The notes beneath the pieces were generated by a model, which worked only from the letters and a program-made list of their open reading frames with translations, made no database searches and had not been told where the DNA came from. Below are positions 8,281 to 17,160 of a stretch of DNA of 64,000 bases, in pieces. The DNA comes from Desulfoscipio gibsoniae DSM 7213 (GTDB lineage Bacteria; Bacillota; Desulfotomaculia; Desulfotomaculales; Desulfallaceae): positions 2,504,001-2,568,000 of the forward strand of contig NC_021184.1 of the NCBI RefSeq assembly GCF_000233715.2, in the 5' to 3' direction. The translations under genes were made by a program, and so were the position numbers. Within the stretch, counting starts at the first letter, position 1; every line of letters begins with the position of its first letter.

Positions 8281-8752
8281 TAATGCCTCAGGGGCCGGGT
8301 AAAACCCGGAGGGCAGGGCGCTCATCGTGAGGTGAGGTCTGAAGGGCTTGAGGAGAAGTACCAGGCCGTAATTAAAGGCTACCCCAAGGATGAACCGGTC
8401 GGCCAAAGACGGGGCAAGGTTGAGCCTGCACTATGGAGGCGAAAGCGTTCTAGTCTACCCGTCGTACCAAGGTGTGTGCGGGCGGCATGGTATGGAAGAC
8501 AACCACGTGATTCAAGAGACCTCGTATCGTCTGGGAAAGATGCACCGAAAAGGGCCGGTGGGTAAACATAGTTGGAATGATGGTTACTAACGTGCACGGC
8601 CATTCCGTACAGACAAGCACGAACCAGTAAGAAATTCTATAAAGTAACCCCGAAGTGAATTTCGAAGCGGTGCGAGGAGTCGGAGAATCGCATATTACAC
8701 CACGCGTTTTTGATGGCAGGAAGGGCAAAAGTGCCGGCGTTTACAGGAAAAC
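8281..8752 (+). ncRNA. Group II intron-like structured RNA, 5' part only
   Basis: About 470 bp of GC-rich, non-coding sequence with many short pairings stands out from its AT-rich surroundings. It resembles in style the domain I-III region that precedes intron-encoded reverse transcriptases (GGTCTGAAGGGCTTGAGGAG; GTGCGAGGAGTCGGAGAATC near the end). No reverse transcriptase and no domain V hairpin follow; an unrelated gene starts at 8924. It is best read as a truncated intron remnant. Identification is from general resemblance only. Confidence 0.45.
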
Positions 8753-8923
8753 AGGGTTGACTTGTCAATGCCCAGCTTGACTTAATTTATATCTAGAAAG
8801 TAGGTTAACTAGAGGAACCTAATGTAGATCATTATCACCAATTACCGGTAACGTGTAATGGAACCTAAGAGAGGCTTTAAACGTCAAGTAATTGAAGATA
8901 ATTACTCAGGTGGAGGATGCAAC

Positions 8924-9871
8924 ATGAAAAATCCATTTTTGTTTGCACTTGTGTTATTGTTAAGTGTTTCTCTCTTTGGTTATACCAGTGGGGGGAACGA
9001 GGCTGATAAAAAAGATGAACTACCCCAAGAAAGCTCTCAACAAACCGGTGAAAGCGATAAGGAGGCAGTTGCCGACCTGGTTGAGGATTTCGGCAGCAAA
9101 CTCCAAAAAGTCTCGCTTCAAGCCCCTAAGGATATAGTGAGTAAGAGTATGCAAGAAAACTATAGCGATTTCGTATCCCCCACACTTCTTGCAGAATGGC
9201 AAAGCGATCCTCTAAATGCTCCCGGGCGGATGCTTTCAAGTCCGTGGCCGGAGCGCATAGAAATTTTATCCATTGAAAAATTATCGGAAGATACGTACGA
9301 AGTTGAAGGCGAAATCATTGAAATAACGAGCACGGAGAAGGTGAGCGGCGGGGTTGCCGCAAAGTGGCCAATTACTCTCGTGGTAAAGAAAATCGATAAT
9401 CGCTGGCTTATTGACGCTGTCACGCTCGTCGCGTACGAGAAAACTAACTCAATTGCCTACAGAAATACCCAATATGGCTTTAGTTTTTCCTTACCGGAGA
9501 GTTGGAAAGGTTATTCGATCGTAACTGACAAATGGGAGGGTTCCGCTCCAGAAAGCCCACAAGGTGTTAAGACTGTTGAAACTGGTCCGATGATTTCCAT
9601 TAGACATCCTCAATGGACTACTCAAAACCAGCGACAGGATATACCTATCATGATATTTACTCTTACCCAATGGAATTCACTTCAGCAAGGAAAATTTCAT
9701 ATTGGTGCAGCGCCTATGGGGCCTAATGAACTTGGCCGTAACACCAGACACGTTTTTGCGCTTCCTGCACGTTACAATTACGCATTTCCAACAGGATTTA
9801 AAGAAGTGGAAAATATATTAGAAAGTAATCCTCTCCAGACGAACGATAAAACCCCCGAGGATAACCAATGA
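8924..9871 (+). CDS. Secreted protein with lipoprotein-like leader lacking the lipobox Cys
   Basis: 315 residues from ATG 8924, which has GGTGGAGG upstream; the frame also extends to 8858 without a good site. The leader reads LLLSVSLFGYTSGG, where a Cys would be expected in place of Tyr for lipid attachment (one base change, TGT to TAT). A charged linker follows (residues about 25-45), then a segment with DTYEVEGEIIEI and WPITLVVKKIDNRWLIDAV, typical of small NTF2-like or DUF-type beta domains. A second half begins YGFSFSLPESWKGYSIV. Function unknown. Confidence 0.75.
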   Translation: MKNPFLFALVLLLSVSLFGYTSGGNEADKKDELPQESSQQTGESDKEAVADLVEDFGSKLQKVSLQAPKDIVSKSMQENYSDFVSPTLLAEWQSDPLNAPGRMLSSPWPERIEILSIEKLSEDTYEVEGEIIEITSTEKVSGGVAAKWPITLVVKKIDNRWLIDAVTLVAYEKTNSIAYRNTQYGFSFSLPESWKGYSIVTDKWEGSAPESPQGVKTVETGPMISIRHPQWTTQNQRQDIPIMIFTLTQWNSLQQGKFHIGAAPMGPNELGRNTRHVFALPARYNYAFPTGFKEVENILESNPLQTNDKTPEDNQ

Positions 9872-9890
9872 ATATTCGGGGGTGTTTATT
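9851..9890 (+). terminator. Terminator overlapping the end of the 8924 gene
   Basis: ACCCCCGA and TCGGGGGT form a stem whose left arm lies within the last codons of the gene; GTTTATT follows. Confidence 0.7.
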
Positions 9891-9960
9891 CGTTATTGCG
9901 AGAGAACGTAATTAATTTAGTGTAAATGGTTATAACTACCAATAAAGGAGATGACCATTT

Positions 9961-11178
9961 ATGCAAGCCATGCAAGACAAAACGATCAAGGAATTAGCAA
10001 AGGATTGCCGCACCGTAGAAGACGTACATGAGATGCTCAAGAATCTATTCAAGGACACCTTGCAGCAGATATTCGAGGCTGAAATTGAAGAGCACCTCGG
10101 GTATAAAAAACACAGCATTGAAGGCAATAATACTGGCAACAGTCGCAACGGTTACAATAAGAAAACTATCCAGACTAAGTTCGGCAAGACAGAAGTGGAA
10201 ATCCCACGGGATCGTAATGGTGAATTTGAACCAAGGCTTATCGGTAAATATGAAAAGACATCCAACCAGCTTGAAGACCAAATTATAGCCATGTACGCCA
10301 AGGGTATGTCTACACGTGATATTGAGGACCACATGAGGGATATCTACGGTATCGACGTATCCCCTACCATGGTCAGCAAGATAACAGACAAAATACTACC
10401 ACTGATTGCAGAGTGGCAGTCCCGGACACTTGACCGTATATACCCTATTGTTTTCCTTGATGCTATCCATTTCAAGGTACGTAAAGATAACCGGATAATA
10501 AACAAGGCGGCCTACAGTGTGTTGGCCCTAAATATGGCAGGCCAAAAAGAAATACTTGGCATCTGGATTGGGGAAAATGAAAGTGCCAGCTTTTGGCTTG
10601 GTGTATGTAATGACCTCAAAAACAGGGGGGTGCAAGATATCCTGATTACCTGTAAAGACGGGCTTTCCGGGTTTTCTGAGGCCATAAACACTGTTTTCCC
10701 CCATACCGAAATTCAGCTTTGCATAATCCATCAAATCCGTAATTCCCTGAAGTATGTGCCATACAAAGAACAAAAGGAGTTGATGGCTGATCTTAAGCAA
10801 GTGTACCAGGCATTAACCCTGGAAGAGGCTGAGTTAGCCTTTGAAATATTCAAAGAAAACTGGGGTAAAAGACATCCCATTATAATTCGTTCCTGGGAAA
10901 AGAATTGGCTTGAGTTAACAGCTTATTTTAAATACCCATATGAAATCCGTAAAATGATTTATACTACTAATATCATCGAGGGTTACCACCGGCAACTACG
11001 GAAAGTAACCAAAACTAAAACTGCCTATCCAACAGACGATTCACTGAAGAAAATTATTTACCTGGCCACCGTTGAAGCAGCAAAAAAATGGACTATGCCA
11101 GTTAAAGATTGGAAAAATTGCATCTCCCAATTTGTCATATACTTTGGTGATAGGATAGAATCAGAGATGGCCATATAA
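9961..11178 (+). CDS. IS256-family transposase (mutator type)
   Basis: 405-residue DDE transposase. Seen: N-terminal DNA-binding part, RNGYNKKTIQTKFGKTEVEIPRDRNGEFEP, first Asp in YPIVFLDAIHFKVR, second Asp in DILITCKDGLSGF, CIIHQIRNSLKYV, and the Glu region near YTTNIIEGYHRQLRKVTKTK. The length and motifs are complete and the element has clean ends, so it may be active. AAAGGAG precedes the ATG. Confidence 0.95.
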   Translation: MQAMQDKTIKELAKDCRTVEDVHEMLKNLFKDTLQQIFEAEIEEHLGYKKHSIEGNNTGNSRNGYNKKTIQTKFGKTEVEIPRDRNGEFEPRLIGKYEKTSNQLEDQIIAMYAKGMSTRDIEDHMRDIYGIDVSPTMVSKITDKILPLIAEWQSRTLDRIYPIVFLDAIHFKVRKDNRIINKAAYSVLALNMAGQKEILGIWIGENESASFWLGVCNDLKNRGVQDILITCKDGLSGFSEAINTVFPHTEIQLCIIHQIRNSLKYVPYKEQKELMADLKQVYQALTLEEAELAFEIFKENWGKRHPIIIRSWEKNWLELTAYFKYPYEIRKMIYTTNIIEGYHRQLRKVTKTKTAYPTDDSLKKIIYLATVEAAKKWTMPVKDWKNCISQFVIYFGDRIESEMAI

Positions 11179-11203
11179 AAGTTAGCCGGCCAACAAACCG
11201 ACC

Positions 11204-11326
11204 GGTAGCCCTTGACATGGAGCCTCTGGGCCTGTGTTTCTGGGAGCCCACCGGGGAGTCCACGCTACGCTTTGGTCTCCCGCCGCAACAGGCTAACACA
11301 GGCCCCTCTCCATATAAAGGGCTACC
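11204..11326. other. Composite long hairpin inside the IS256-family element
   Basis: Three nested perfect stems enclose a GC-rich core: 11204-11213 with 11317-11326 (GGTAGCCCTT), 11217-11222 with 11308-11313 (ATGGAG), and 11228-11237 with 11296-11305 (GGGCCTGTGT). A GGGGAG/CTCCC pairing lies in the apex. It sits between the transposase stop and the right inverted repeat. It could be a structured RNA, a terminator-like insulator or a DNA cruciform. Confidence 0.75.
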
Positions 11327-12203
11327 TAGTTGATTCTAACTAAGATAGTTTTGTGTTAAGAGGAAAAATCATTTACACGTAATATTTCACATTCCCTATT
11401 GCGATACAATTTTAATACACTTTCCACCATTTCACACATGTCCTCCTTGAGCCAGTCCGGCTCCAGCACTTCAACGGCATCCCCCCACTGCACTATCCAA
11501 GTCTTCATTTCAGCAATGCCGTACACATAAAAGGAAACGATAACTGACCCATCGTCCATTTCCTCTTAATTACCTGGGAAGGATGGTAGATAATGTTTTT
11601 AACCCGAAATGCCACGTTAGGGCTAAATTTAAGCCTTACCTGGCATACCTCTCCGTCGTTAATCACTCCCCAGCTTTGCGCCATATGATCTTTAAGTTTA
11701 AAGTTCTCTGGATAATTAAACTTTTCCGTCATATAAGGAATGGTATCAATAATTTGGTCAACTCTAAACACCTGTATATCCTGGCGCTTCAGGCAGAAAG
11801 CTACCAGATACCAGTTTTGCCTCTTACAAATAAGGCCGTAAGGCTCTACCACCCGCTCTGTTATCTGTCTACTATATGCAACAAAATACCTGATCTTGAC
11901 CCGGTAACAATATTTTAGCGCTCCCACCAGCTTGGCAAATATATCACCCACCCACTCCGGCTTAGCCGGTTCCTCCTCCACCAGGTGAATACGGTTCTGC
12001 AATTTTTCCACCGCCAGTTCAGCGGGGTTATAGTGGTATTTAAACAAAGTGGAAACCAGAACATCTTTAAGTTCATTCAGGTGGCCGGCAAGAGCGGACC
12101 CTTTCTGCTGCAACAAACTTAAGAAAAGGATTGTGGCCTTTTCGGGGCTTAAACTGGGTAAATATCCCACTTCCAGGTAATAATAAGTGTTTTTACGCCC
12201 ATG

Positions 12204-12349
12204 TGAACTACCCCCTCCCTTCGCTCCGCTCAGGAAGGGGCTTCCATGAGTAAAACAAAGTTACGGAGTTTCCTGGTTCATAGTAGGTCCTTACTGCAAC
12301 CTAGCTCCCCAGGCATGTGACCGCCGTCCCAGCGGCACAGTTTTTTGAA
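12204..12349 (-). ncRNA. Candidate omega RNA / right end of the IS605 element
   Basis: About 145 bp of non-coding sequence lies between the tnpB stop and the right end, containing the terminal hairpin. In characterised IS200/IS605 elements the TnpB guide RNA comes from this position and ends at the element boundary, so its guide would read into the flanking WYL sequence. Position only; the scaffold was not folded. Confidence 0.4.
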
Positions 12350-13474
12350 CTATGATGCTTTAGACTTATGTAGAATATTTATTGCTGCATTGTGGTCCCT
12401 GTCAAGGACAAGGCCACAATGTGGGCAGGCATGTATTCTTACCGACAGGTCTTTCTTGACAATACTACCGCACCGGCTGCACTGCTGCGTTGTCCCGTAA
12501 GGGGGTATTTTCTCCACCATCCTACCGGCACTCTCAGCCTTGTAGGTTAGCATGGAGATGAATTCGCCCCACCCGGCGTCGGATATGCTCTTGGCCAGTT
12601 TATGGTTTTGTACCATGTTTGTTATTTGCAAGTCTTCCACTACGATCTTGCCGTATCTCCATACCAATTGATCGGATATCTTATGGTGGAAGTCTTTGCG
12701 CTGGTGGCGTATCTTTTCGTGTTGCCTGGCAAGTTTATTCCTGGCCTTGGCTCGGTTCTTTGAACCTTTCTTCTTACGTGATAAGCTTCTTTGCAGTGTT
12801 TTCAGTTTTCGTTCGGATTTTTGCAGATGCTTGGGGTTGGCTATTTTCTCTCCATTGGAGAGTACGGCAAACTCCTTTATTCCCACATCCAGGCCAATGG
12901 TCTGCCAATTGGGGGAGAATAACACCGGGTATTCTTCCACCGCCAGTACGGCGTACCATTTGCCGGACTGTTCACGCTTTATGGTACATATCTTGACTTG
13001 ACCGTGTATCTCCCGGTGCAAATCTATTTTAACCAAGCCGATCTTGGATAGTTTTAGTTTATCATTTTGGAACGAGGCACCAAGGCCATCGCCAAACTGG
13101 GTGAAGGTAAGGGATTTATACTGCCCCGGTCCTTTGTATCTAGGATAACCGGGTTTCTCTCCGGCTTGCACGCGACGGAAAAAGTTGTTATAGGCGCGTT
13201 CCACGCGGAACAAAACCTCCTGGGCTACTTGCGAATGAACTTCTTTAACCTTCGGGTGCTTTGCTTTATCGGCTTTGAGAGTTTCTTGTTGTGCTATCCT
13301 GGTTAGCCCGTTGCCCGTGCGTTCATAGTAGTTTTTCCGGTCGGCCAGTGCCGAGTTGTAAATTATACGGCAGGTGGTCAACCAATTAGTTAGCTTACTT
13401 TCCTGCTCTTTATTTGGGTAGATACGAAATTTGTAATTACGGATTTCCTTGGGACTGGACATATTATTTGACAT
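12350..13474 (-). CDS. tnpB: TnpB, RNA-guided nuclease of the IS200/IS605 family
   Basis: 374 residues. N-terminal helical part begins NYKFRIYPNKEQESKLTNWL; the RuvC-like domain has Asp in TIGLDVGIKEFAVL, Glu in IVVEDLQITNM, and Asp in LDRDHNAAINI. The zinc ribbon is CSRCG ... CPHCG. All catalytic residues are present, so it is likely functional as a nuclease. Its start overlaps the end of tnpA by 11 bp. The protein belongs to the ancestors of Cas12 and helps the element survive excision. Confidence 0.93.
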   Translation of the reverse strand: MSNNMSSPKEIRNYKFRIYPNKEQESKLTNWLTTCRIIYNSALADRKNYYERTGNGLTRIAQQETLKADKAKHPKVKEVHSQVAQEVLFRVERAYNNFFRRVQAGEKPGYPRYKGPGQYKSLTFTQFGDGLGASFQNDKLKLSKIGLVKIDLHREIHGQVKICTIKREQSGKWYAVLAVEEYPVLFSPNWQTIGLDVGIKEFAVLSNGEKIANPKHLQKSERKLKTLQRSLSRKKKGSKNRAKARNKLARQHEKIRHQRKDFHHKISDQLVWRYGKIVVEDLQITNMVQNHKLAKSISDAGWGEFISMLTYKAESAGRMVEKIPPYGTTQQCSRCGSIVKKDLSVRIHACPHCGLVLDRDHNAAINILHKSKAS

Positions 13475-13839
13475 CCTCCAGTTTCACCTCCCCCACAGTG
13501 GATAAGAAATAGCTTGGCGACCAGAAGTTGCCGCCCCAAAGCTCTTTTTTAATTTCGGGATGATCTCGGAATATCAGCCTGGCTGAAGTGGACTTTAAGG
13601 AGTTGATGAACTTGGAAAGCTGAACTTCCGGTTTTGATGCAAAGATAATGTGGATGTGATCCCTATCAGTTTCTTGCTCAATTATCTGTACACCAAACTT
13701 GCCGGCTATGTCTTGGTTTACCTTCTTTAGATACTCTGATATTTCCGGCGTGAGAAATTTGCGCCGGTATTTGACGCAGCAGATGTAATGGACGAAGGGA
13801 ATATACTGAATGACAGCCTCTATCAAGTTGGTATTTCAT
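13464..13839 (-). pseudogene. tnpA: TnpA, Y1 (HUH) transposase with 5' frameshift
   Basis: Reading from ATG 13839 gives MKYQLDRGCHSVYSL, the usual family N-terminus, but one extra base near 13793 shifts the frame; the rest (HYICCVKYRRKFLTPE ...) continues in another frame. The HUH motif (DRDHIHIIF) and the catalytic Tyr (WSPSYF) are retained. Unless this is a sequencing error or programmed shift, TnpA is inactive. An alternative start inside the second frame would lack the first beta strand. Confidence 0.8.
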
Positions 13840-14408
13840 GGCTATATTGTAACAACAGAACCAAAATAAGACAAGGGTTCCTGGAAAAACAAGGCCCGCC
13901 TCTCATCCCCGCCCTTCGCCCTCGCTTCGCGAGCAAGGAAGGCTCAGGACGGGGACTTCCCGGCGGGAAAGTTAAAAATCGCTCATTTTTTATTAGCGGG
14001 ACTTTTAAGTCATTTTGAATAGTGTTCAGATCACGATGAATTTGCCGCTCAGATACCTCATATTTTTTTGCAAGATCCTTAACAGTTACACCACCATACG
14101 GCGTTTTTTTATTTATGTAATCAAAAATCATATTTAGTCTTAGGGCTTTTGAAGCATCCTTATTTAGGCCTTGTGCCCATAATTAAAACCCCCCGGGAAA
14201 CTCTTACAATATGGACATTTGTATATTATGAAAATTTCGCCAGGATTTTAGCAAATACCTGCCAGATGTATCTTTCAATACTTAGCGTTATTTCGACAAA
14301 TAATTATATACCTAAAATAGTTATTCTATAATACACTTATAAAAAAGTAAATTAAATTTTAAGCAAAACCAAAATAAAAGTTCCAAAGTTTCGGGGGTAT
14401 GACTTATC

Positions 14409-16229
14409 ATGACAACTACAAAAGCATCAATGGATAAAATTTTGGAATTAGCATTTGATCACACTATCTCTCCTATGGCTATATTAGATAAAAACTTTAA
14501 TTTTATAAAGGTGAACGAAGCTTATACTAAAGCCGATAATCGTGAAGTATCAGAATTTTCCGGACGCAACCACTTTGATTTATACCCGTCTGATTGTATA
14601 TCAATATTTGAAGAGGCTATAAAAACTAAAAAGGTATATCAAGCTTTTGCAAAACCTTTTGTATACGAAAAAAACCCAGAACGTGGAGTTACATATTGGG
14701 ATTGGACACTAGTACCGATCATAGGCGATACGGATGAAGTAGAATATCTTATTTTAACCCTTAAAGACGTAACAGCCAGTGAACGAGCAAAGATAGAAAT
14801 AGAAAACTTCTTGGAACTCTCCAATGATTTAATGTGCATAACAGATTGTGAGCCCAGCTTCAAGCGTACTAACCCAGCCTTTATGCAAATACTTGGATAC
14901 ACAAAAGAAGATCTCATTAATAAAAAAATTATAGATTTTGTCCATCATAATGATAAAGAGAAATTAATTTTGGCTAAAAAAGAAGCCATTGCCACCGGTA
15001 AGCTAGTAGCAAATTTAATAGTTAAAATCCGTTGCAGGAATGGAACATATAAATGGATTGAGTGGTCATGTGTACCTGAAATAGGACTAAATAATTTCTA
15101 CTGTATTGGGAGAGATATAACTGAACATGAAAAAAATCAAGAAAATTTGCTATTAATGAAAGAACGTTTTTCAAAAGCTTTCAATGCCAGCCCAAGCCTT
15201 ATGATAATATATGAATTTAAAACCGGGAGAATCATTGACGCTAATAAAAGTTTTTTACAAACAACTGGTTATAAGCTAGATGAGGTTTTAGGACATACGT
15301 CACTAGAATTAAAGCTATGGCCAAAAACCAAACAAAGAGAATTAATTAGATCAAAGATATTAAAAAAGGGGCATGTAAACAATCACGAAATAAAGTTCTA
15401 CTCAAAATCGGGTGCTATTCATATAGGGCTTTATTCGGCAGAGCTATTGAAGATAAATAACAAGACATACGCTTTAGCGTCAATAAATGATATTACAGAA
15501 GTCAAAAAAGTAGAAAAAGAAATGGCTAAACTGGACCGGTTAAATCTCGTTGGACAAATGGCAGCAGGTATTGGCCATGAAGTAAGGAACCCAATGACAA
15601 CAGTGCGTGGTTTCCTACAACTCATTTCTTCTAAAAAAGAAAGCACTAAATATAAAAATTACTATGATTTAATGATTGACGAATTGGATAGAGCTAATTC
15701 TATAATTACTGAGTTTTTATCTCTTGCCAAGCATAAGCCTGATAATCTGCAAAATAATAATCTTAATAAAATTATAAAAAATATTTACCCGCTAATTGAA
15801 GCTGAAGCTAGACGTCAAGACAAATTTTTTTCTTTAGATTTAGATGAAATCCCGGAAGCTTTATTAAATGAAAATGAGATTCGGCAGTTAGTCTTAAACC
15901 TTGTCCATAATGGCCTTGAGGCTATGTCTACTGGTGGAAAACTCACAATTAAAACAAGCATAGACTTGAACGAAGTCGTTTTATCCGTTAGTGACGAAGG
16001 ACCTGGGATAGATCCCGAAGTCCTAGAAAAAATCGGTACGCCTTTTTTTACAACTAAATGTAATGGAACAGGTCTAGGGCTGGCAGTTTGTTATAGTATT
16101 GTAAAAAGACATAACGCTATTGTAAATATTACTACCAGTCCTAAAGGAACCACTTTTCATGTGCGGTTCCGGAACCCTTTAGTCTGCAGTTCAAATTATG
16201 AAAGGATAAGCCATATTCAAGAAGGTTGA
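14409..16229 (+). CDS. PAS-domain sensor histidine kinase (sporulation-kinase-like)
   Basis: 606 residues, no membrane segments, so cytoplasmic. Three PAS domains are visible at about 10-125, 135-245 (with a PAC-like RCRNGTYKWIEWSC) and 255-370. The HisKA dimerisation box GIGHEVRNPMTTVRGFLQL is near residue 390, followed by the HATPase N box (LVLNLVHNGLEAM), G1 (DEGPGIDP) and G2 (TGLGLAVCYSIV). The H-E-x-R-N-P box is typical of Bacillus KinA/KinE kinases that feed the sporulation phosphorelay. No response regulator is adjacent, which fits an orphan kinase. Confidence 0.88.
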   Translation: MTTTKASMDKILELAFDHTISPMAILDKNFNFIKVNEAYTKADNREVSEFSGRNHFDLYPSDCISIFEEAIKTKKVYQAFAKPFVYEKNPERGVTYWDWTLVPIIGDTDEVEYLILTLKDVTASERAKIEIENFLELSNDLMCITDCEPSFKRTNPAFMQILGYTKEDLINKKIIDFVHHNDKEKLILAKKEAIATGKLVANLIVKIRCRNGTYKWIEWSCVPEIGLNNFYCIGRDITEHEKNQENLLLMKERFSKAFNASPSLMIIYEFKTGRIIDANKSFLQTTGYKLDEVLGHTSLELKLWPKTKQRELIRSKILKKGHVNNHEIKFYSKSGAIHIGLYSAELLKINNKTYALASINDITEVKKVEKEMAKLDRLNLVGQMAAGIGHEVRNPMTTVRGFLQLISSKKESTKYKNYYDLMIDELDRANSIITEFLSLAKHKPDNLQNNNLNKIIKNIYPLIEAEARRQDKFFSLDLDEIPEALLNENEIRQLVLNLVHNGLEAMSTGGKLTIKTSIDLNEVVLSVSDEGPGIDPEVLEKIGTPFFTTKCNGTGLGLAVCYSIVKRHNAIVNITTSPKGTTFHVRFRNPLVCSSNYERISHIQEG

Positions 16230-16263
16230 TCATTGCAATACATAAACCTAACCGAGCCCACCC

Positions 16264-16366
16264 TTCAAATATTGCCAATAAAAAACGGTGAAGCTGGGTA
16301 ATTAATTGCTATTGCTTGCGCAACATAACTTCCCATTGAATGACCAACAACAAACTGATTCCAAAT
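16264..16366 (-). pseudogene. Alpha/beta hydrolase fragment
   Basis: The minus strand encodes NQFVVGHSMGSYVAQAIAINYP, containing the nucleophile elbow G-H-S-M-G, and then stops. Neither the N- nor C-terminal parts of a hydrolase are found nearby. It is a relic about 34 codons long. Confidence 0.65.
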
Positions 16367-16369
16367 GAT

Positions 16370-16648
16370 ACAAAAGAGATAATCGCTGGGGGCTCTGAAG
16401 GCGTAACTGAGGCTTCTCCTCAGCTTTTTAAGCAAGATAGCGTGTGGAACCGCCTTATTAGATATTTATCATATACTTTTTAGAACAGTTTAATCTCATT
16501 AGGTCGGTGTTATGAATGGGCCATGCCCGCGTATAGATAACACAGCCTTCATTTTTTAATGAAAGCTGTGCTCGAGAAGTTTTTGAAAGAGCCAAAGGCC
16601 CTTCCAAAAACTCTCTAAAGAGAACAGTCCGCGCGTCCGAGATAAGTT
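16370..16648. other. Non-coding stretch with two hairpins
   Basis: No gene seen. CACAGCCTTCATT pairs imperfectly with AATGAAAGCTGTG (about 16538-16571), and GTTTTTGAAAGAGCC with GGCCCTTCCAAAAAC (about 16578-16611), both in the plus-strand direction. These may be terminators of lost genes. Confidence 0.5.
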
Positions 16649-16966
16649 AAGATAACCGCGTTGGCTGGCAGTACCCTCAAATATTTTTACTAATCTTAAA
16701 TTAGCTCAGGTTAACTACTTATTGATAGCCTTTTTACCTATATCCTTGCGATAATGCATGCCGCTAAACTTCACCCGAGATACGCCTTGATAAGCGAGTT
16801 CAATGGCCTCGGGGATACCCACAGCCCGCGCGGTTATGCCCAGCACCCGGCCACCCGCGGTAAAGCCGGATTTTACTGTTCTGCTTTCGGGCTATTAGGG
16901 CCCAAAAGCCGGCAAAAATCGTCAGGGTTATTAAACCCTAACGCTAGTATTAGCTTTTCATACTCT
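16649..16966 (-). repeat. purD 3'-end copy 2 (mosaic) plus 97-bp hairpin segment
   Basis: The left part (16649 to about 16795) matches the intact purD 3' end and its downstream flank at 27032-27178, including the KKAINK ending. The right part (from about 16769 to 16966) matches copy 1 at 7288-7485, including the 97-bp hairpin segment. A 27-bp stretch (16769-16795) identical in all three copies contains the switch point. The fragment has no purD N-terminus. Confidence 0.88.
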
Positions 16967-17160
16967 AAATAACTCCCTTTCTGTAACAGATAGTATCTCA
17001 CATTCATTTTCTTTAATTAAAACCATATCTTCCAATTTTACGGCACCATGTTCTGGATGTGTCAAATGAATTTCAATAGTTACTACATAATCACTTCTTA
17101 ATACAAAGTCCGACTTTTCAAATAATATAGGTGGCTCGTTAGTGGAAGAACCCGACAACC
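16958..17160 (-). pseudogene. M24 (Xaa-Pro dipeptidase-type) metallopeptidase, C-terminal fragment
   Basis: Residues such as YVVTIEIHL, GAVKLEDMVLI and ENECEIL match the end of creatinase-fold peptidases, including the Glu of the R/KLED metal site. The gene is cut on its 5' side by a transposase remnant near 17150 and on its 3' side by the purD-tail repeat, which supplies the stop codon. Confidence 0.6.

Larger units (their letters stand above)
9902..11396 (+). mobile_element. IS256-family insertion sequence with 8-bp target duplication
   Basis: Terminal inverted repeats of about 30 bp (21 of 30 matching, including GTGTAAATG) lie at 9902-9931 and 11367-11396. The 8-bp sequence TATTGCGA is found immediately outside both ends (9894-9901 and 11397-11404), an exact target duplication of the size typical for this family. 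The element contains one transposase gene and a 3' non-coding segment with a large hairpin. It inserted into the last codons of the WYL regulator gene. Confidence 0.93.
12204..13972 (-). mobile_element. IS200/IS605-family element (tnpA frameshifted, tnpB intact)
   Basis: The element carries tnpA (Y1 transposase) and overlapping tnpB, and splits a WYL regulator gene. Subterminal imperfect hairpins are present instead of inverted repeats: CCCCTTCC...GGGAGGGG near the tnpB end (12211-12242) and a GC-rich fold near 13890-13965 at the tnpA end. No target duplication is expected. Ends are given to about 10 bp. Confidence 0.8.
11356..14131 (-). pseudogene. WYL-domain transcriptional regulator, interrupted and frameshifted
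   Basis: Pieces of one gene are split. The N-terminal HTH (VTVKDLAKKYEVSERQIHRDL) is at 14131-13975. The WYL part (YYYLEVGYLPSLSPEKATILF ... ERVVEPYGLICKRQNWYLVAFC) resumes at about 12198, after an IS200/IS605 insertion. A one-base frameshift near 11555 separates it from the C-terminal segment DDGSVIVSFYVYGIAEMKTWI. The last two codons are altered by the IS256-family insertion: the pre-insertion end can be reconstructed as LYRNNE-stop, now LYRNREC and ten more residues. The regulator cannot be functional. Confidence 0.85.

Noticed and set aside
8332-8728. Several overlapping short frames on both strands in the GC-rich 8.3-8.7 kb block
   Set aside because: All frames are open by composition; the block looks like structured RNA and none has a proper start site.
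9902-11396. IS256-family and IS200/IS605 elements as the two ends of a composite transposon
   Set aside because: The two belong to different families and each has its own insertion signature in one regulator gene.
14149-14331. Short plus-strand frame upstream of the PAS kinase
   Set aside because: No ribosome binding site, and base use like the surrounding AT-rich non-coding DNA.
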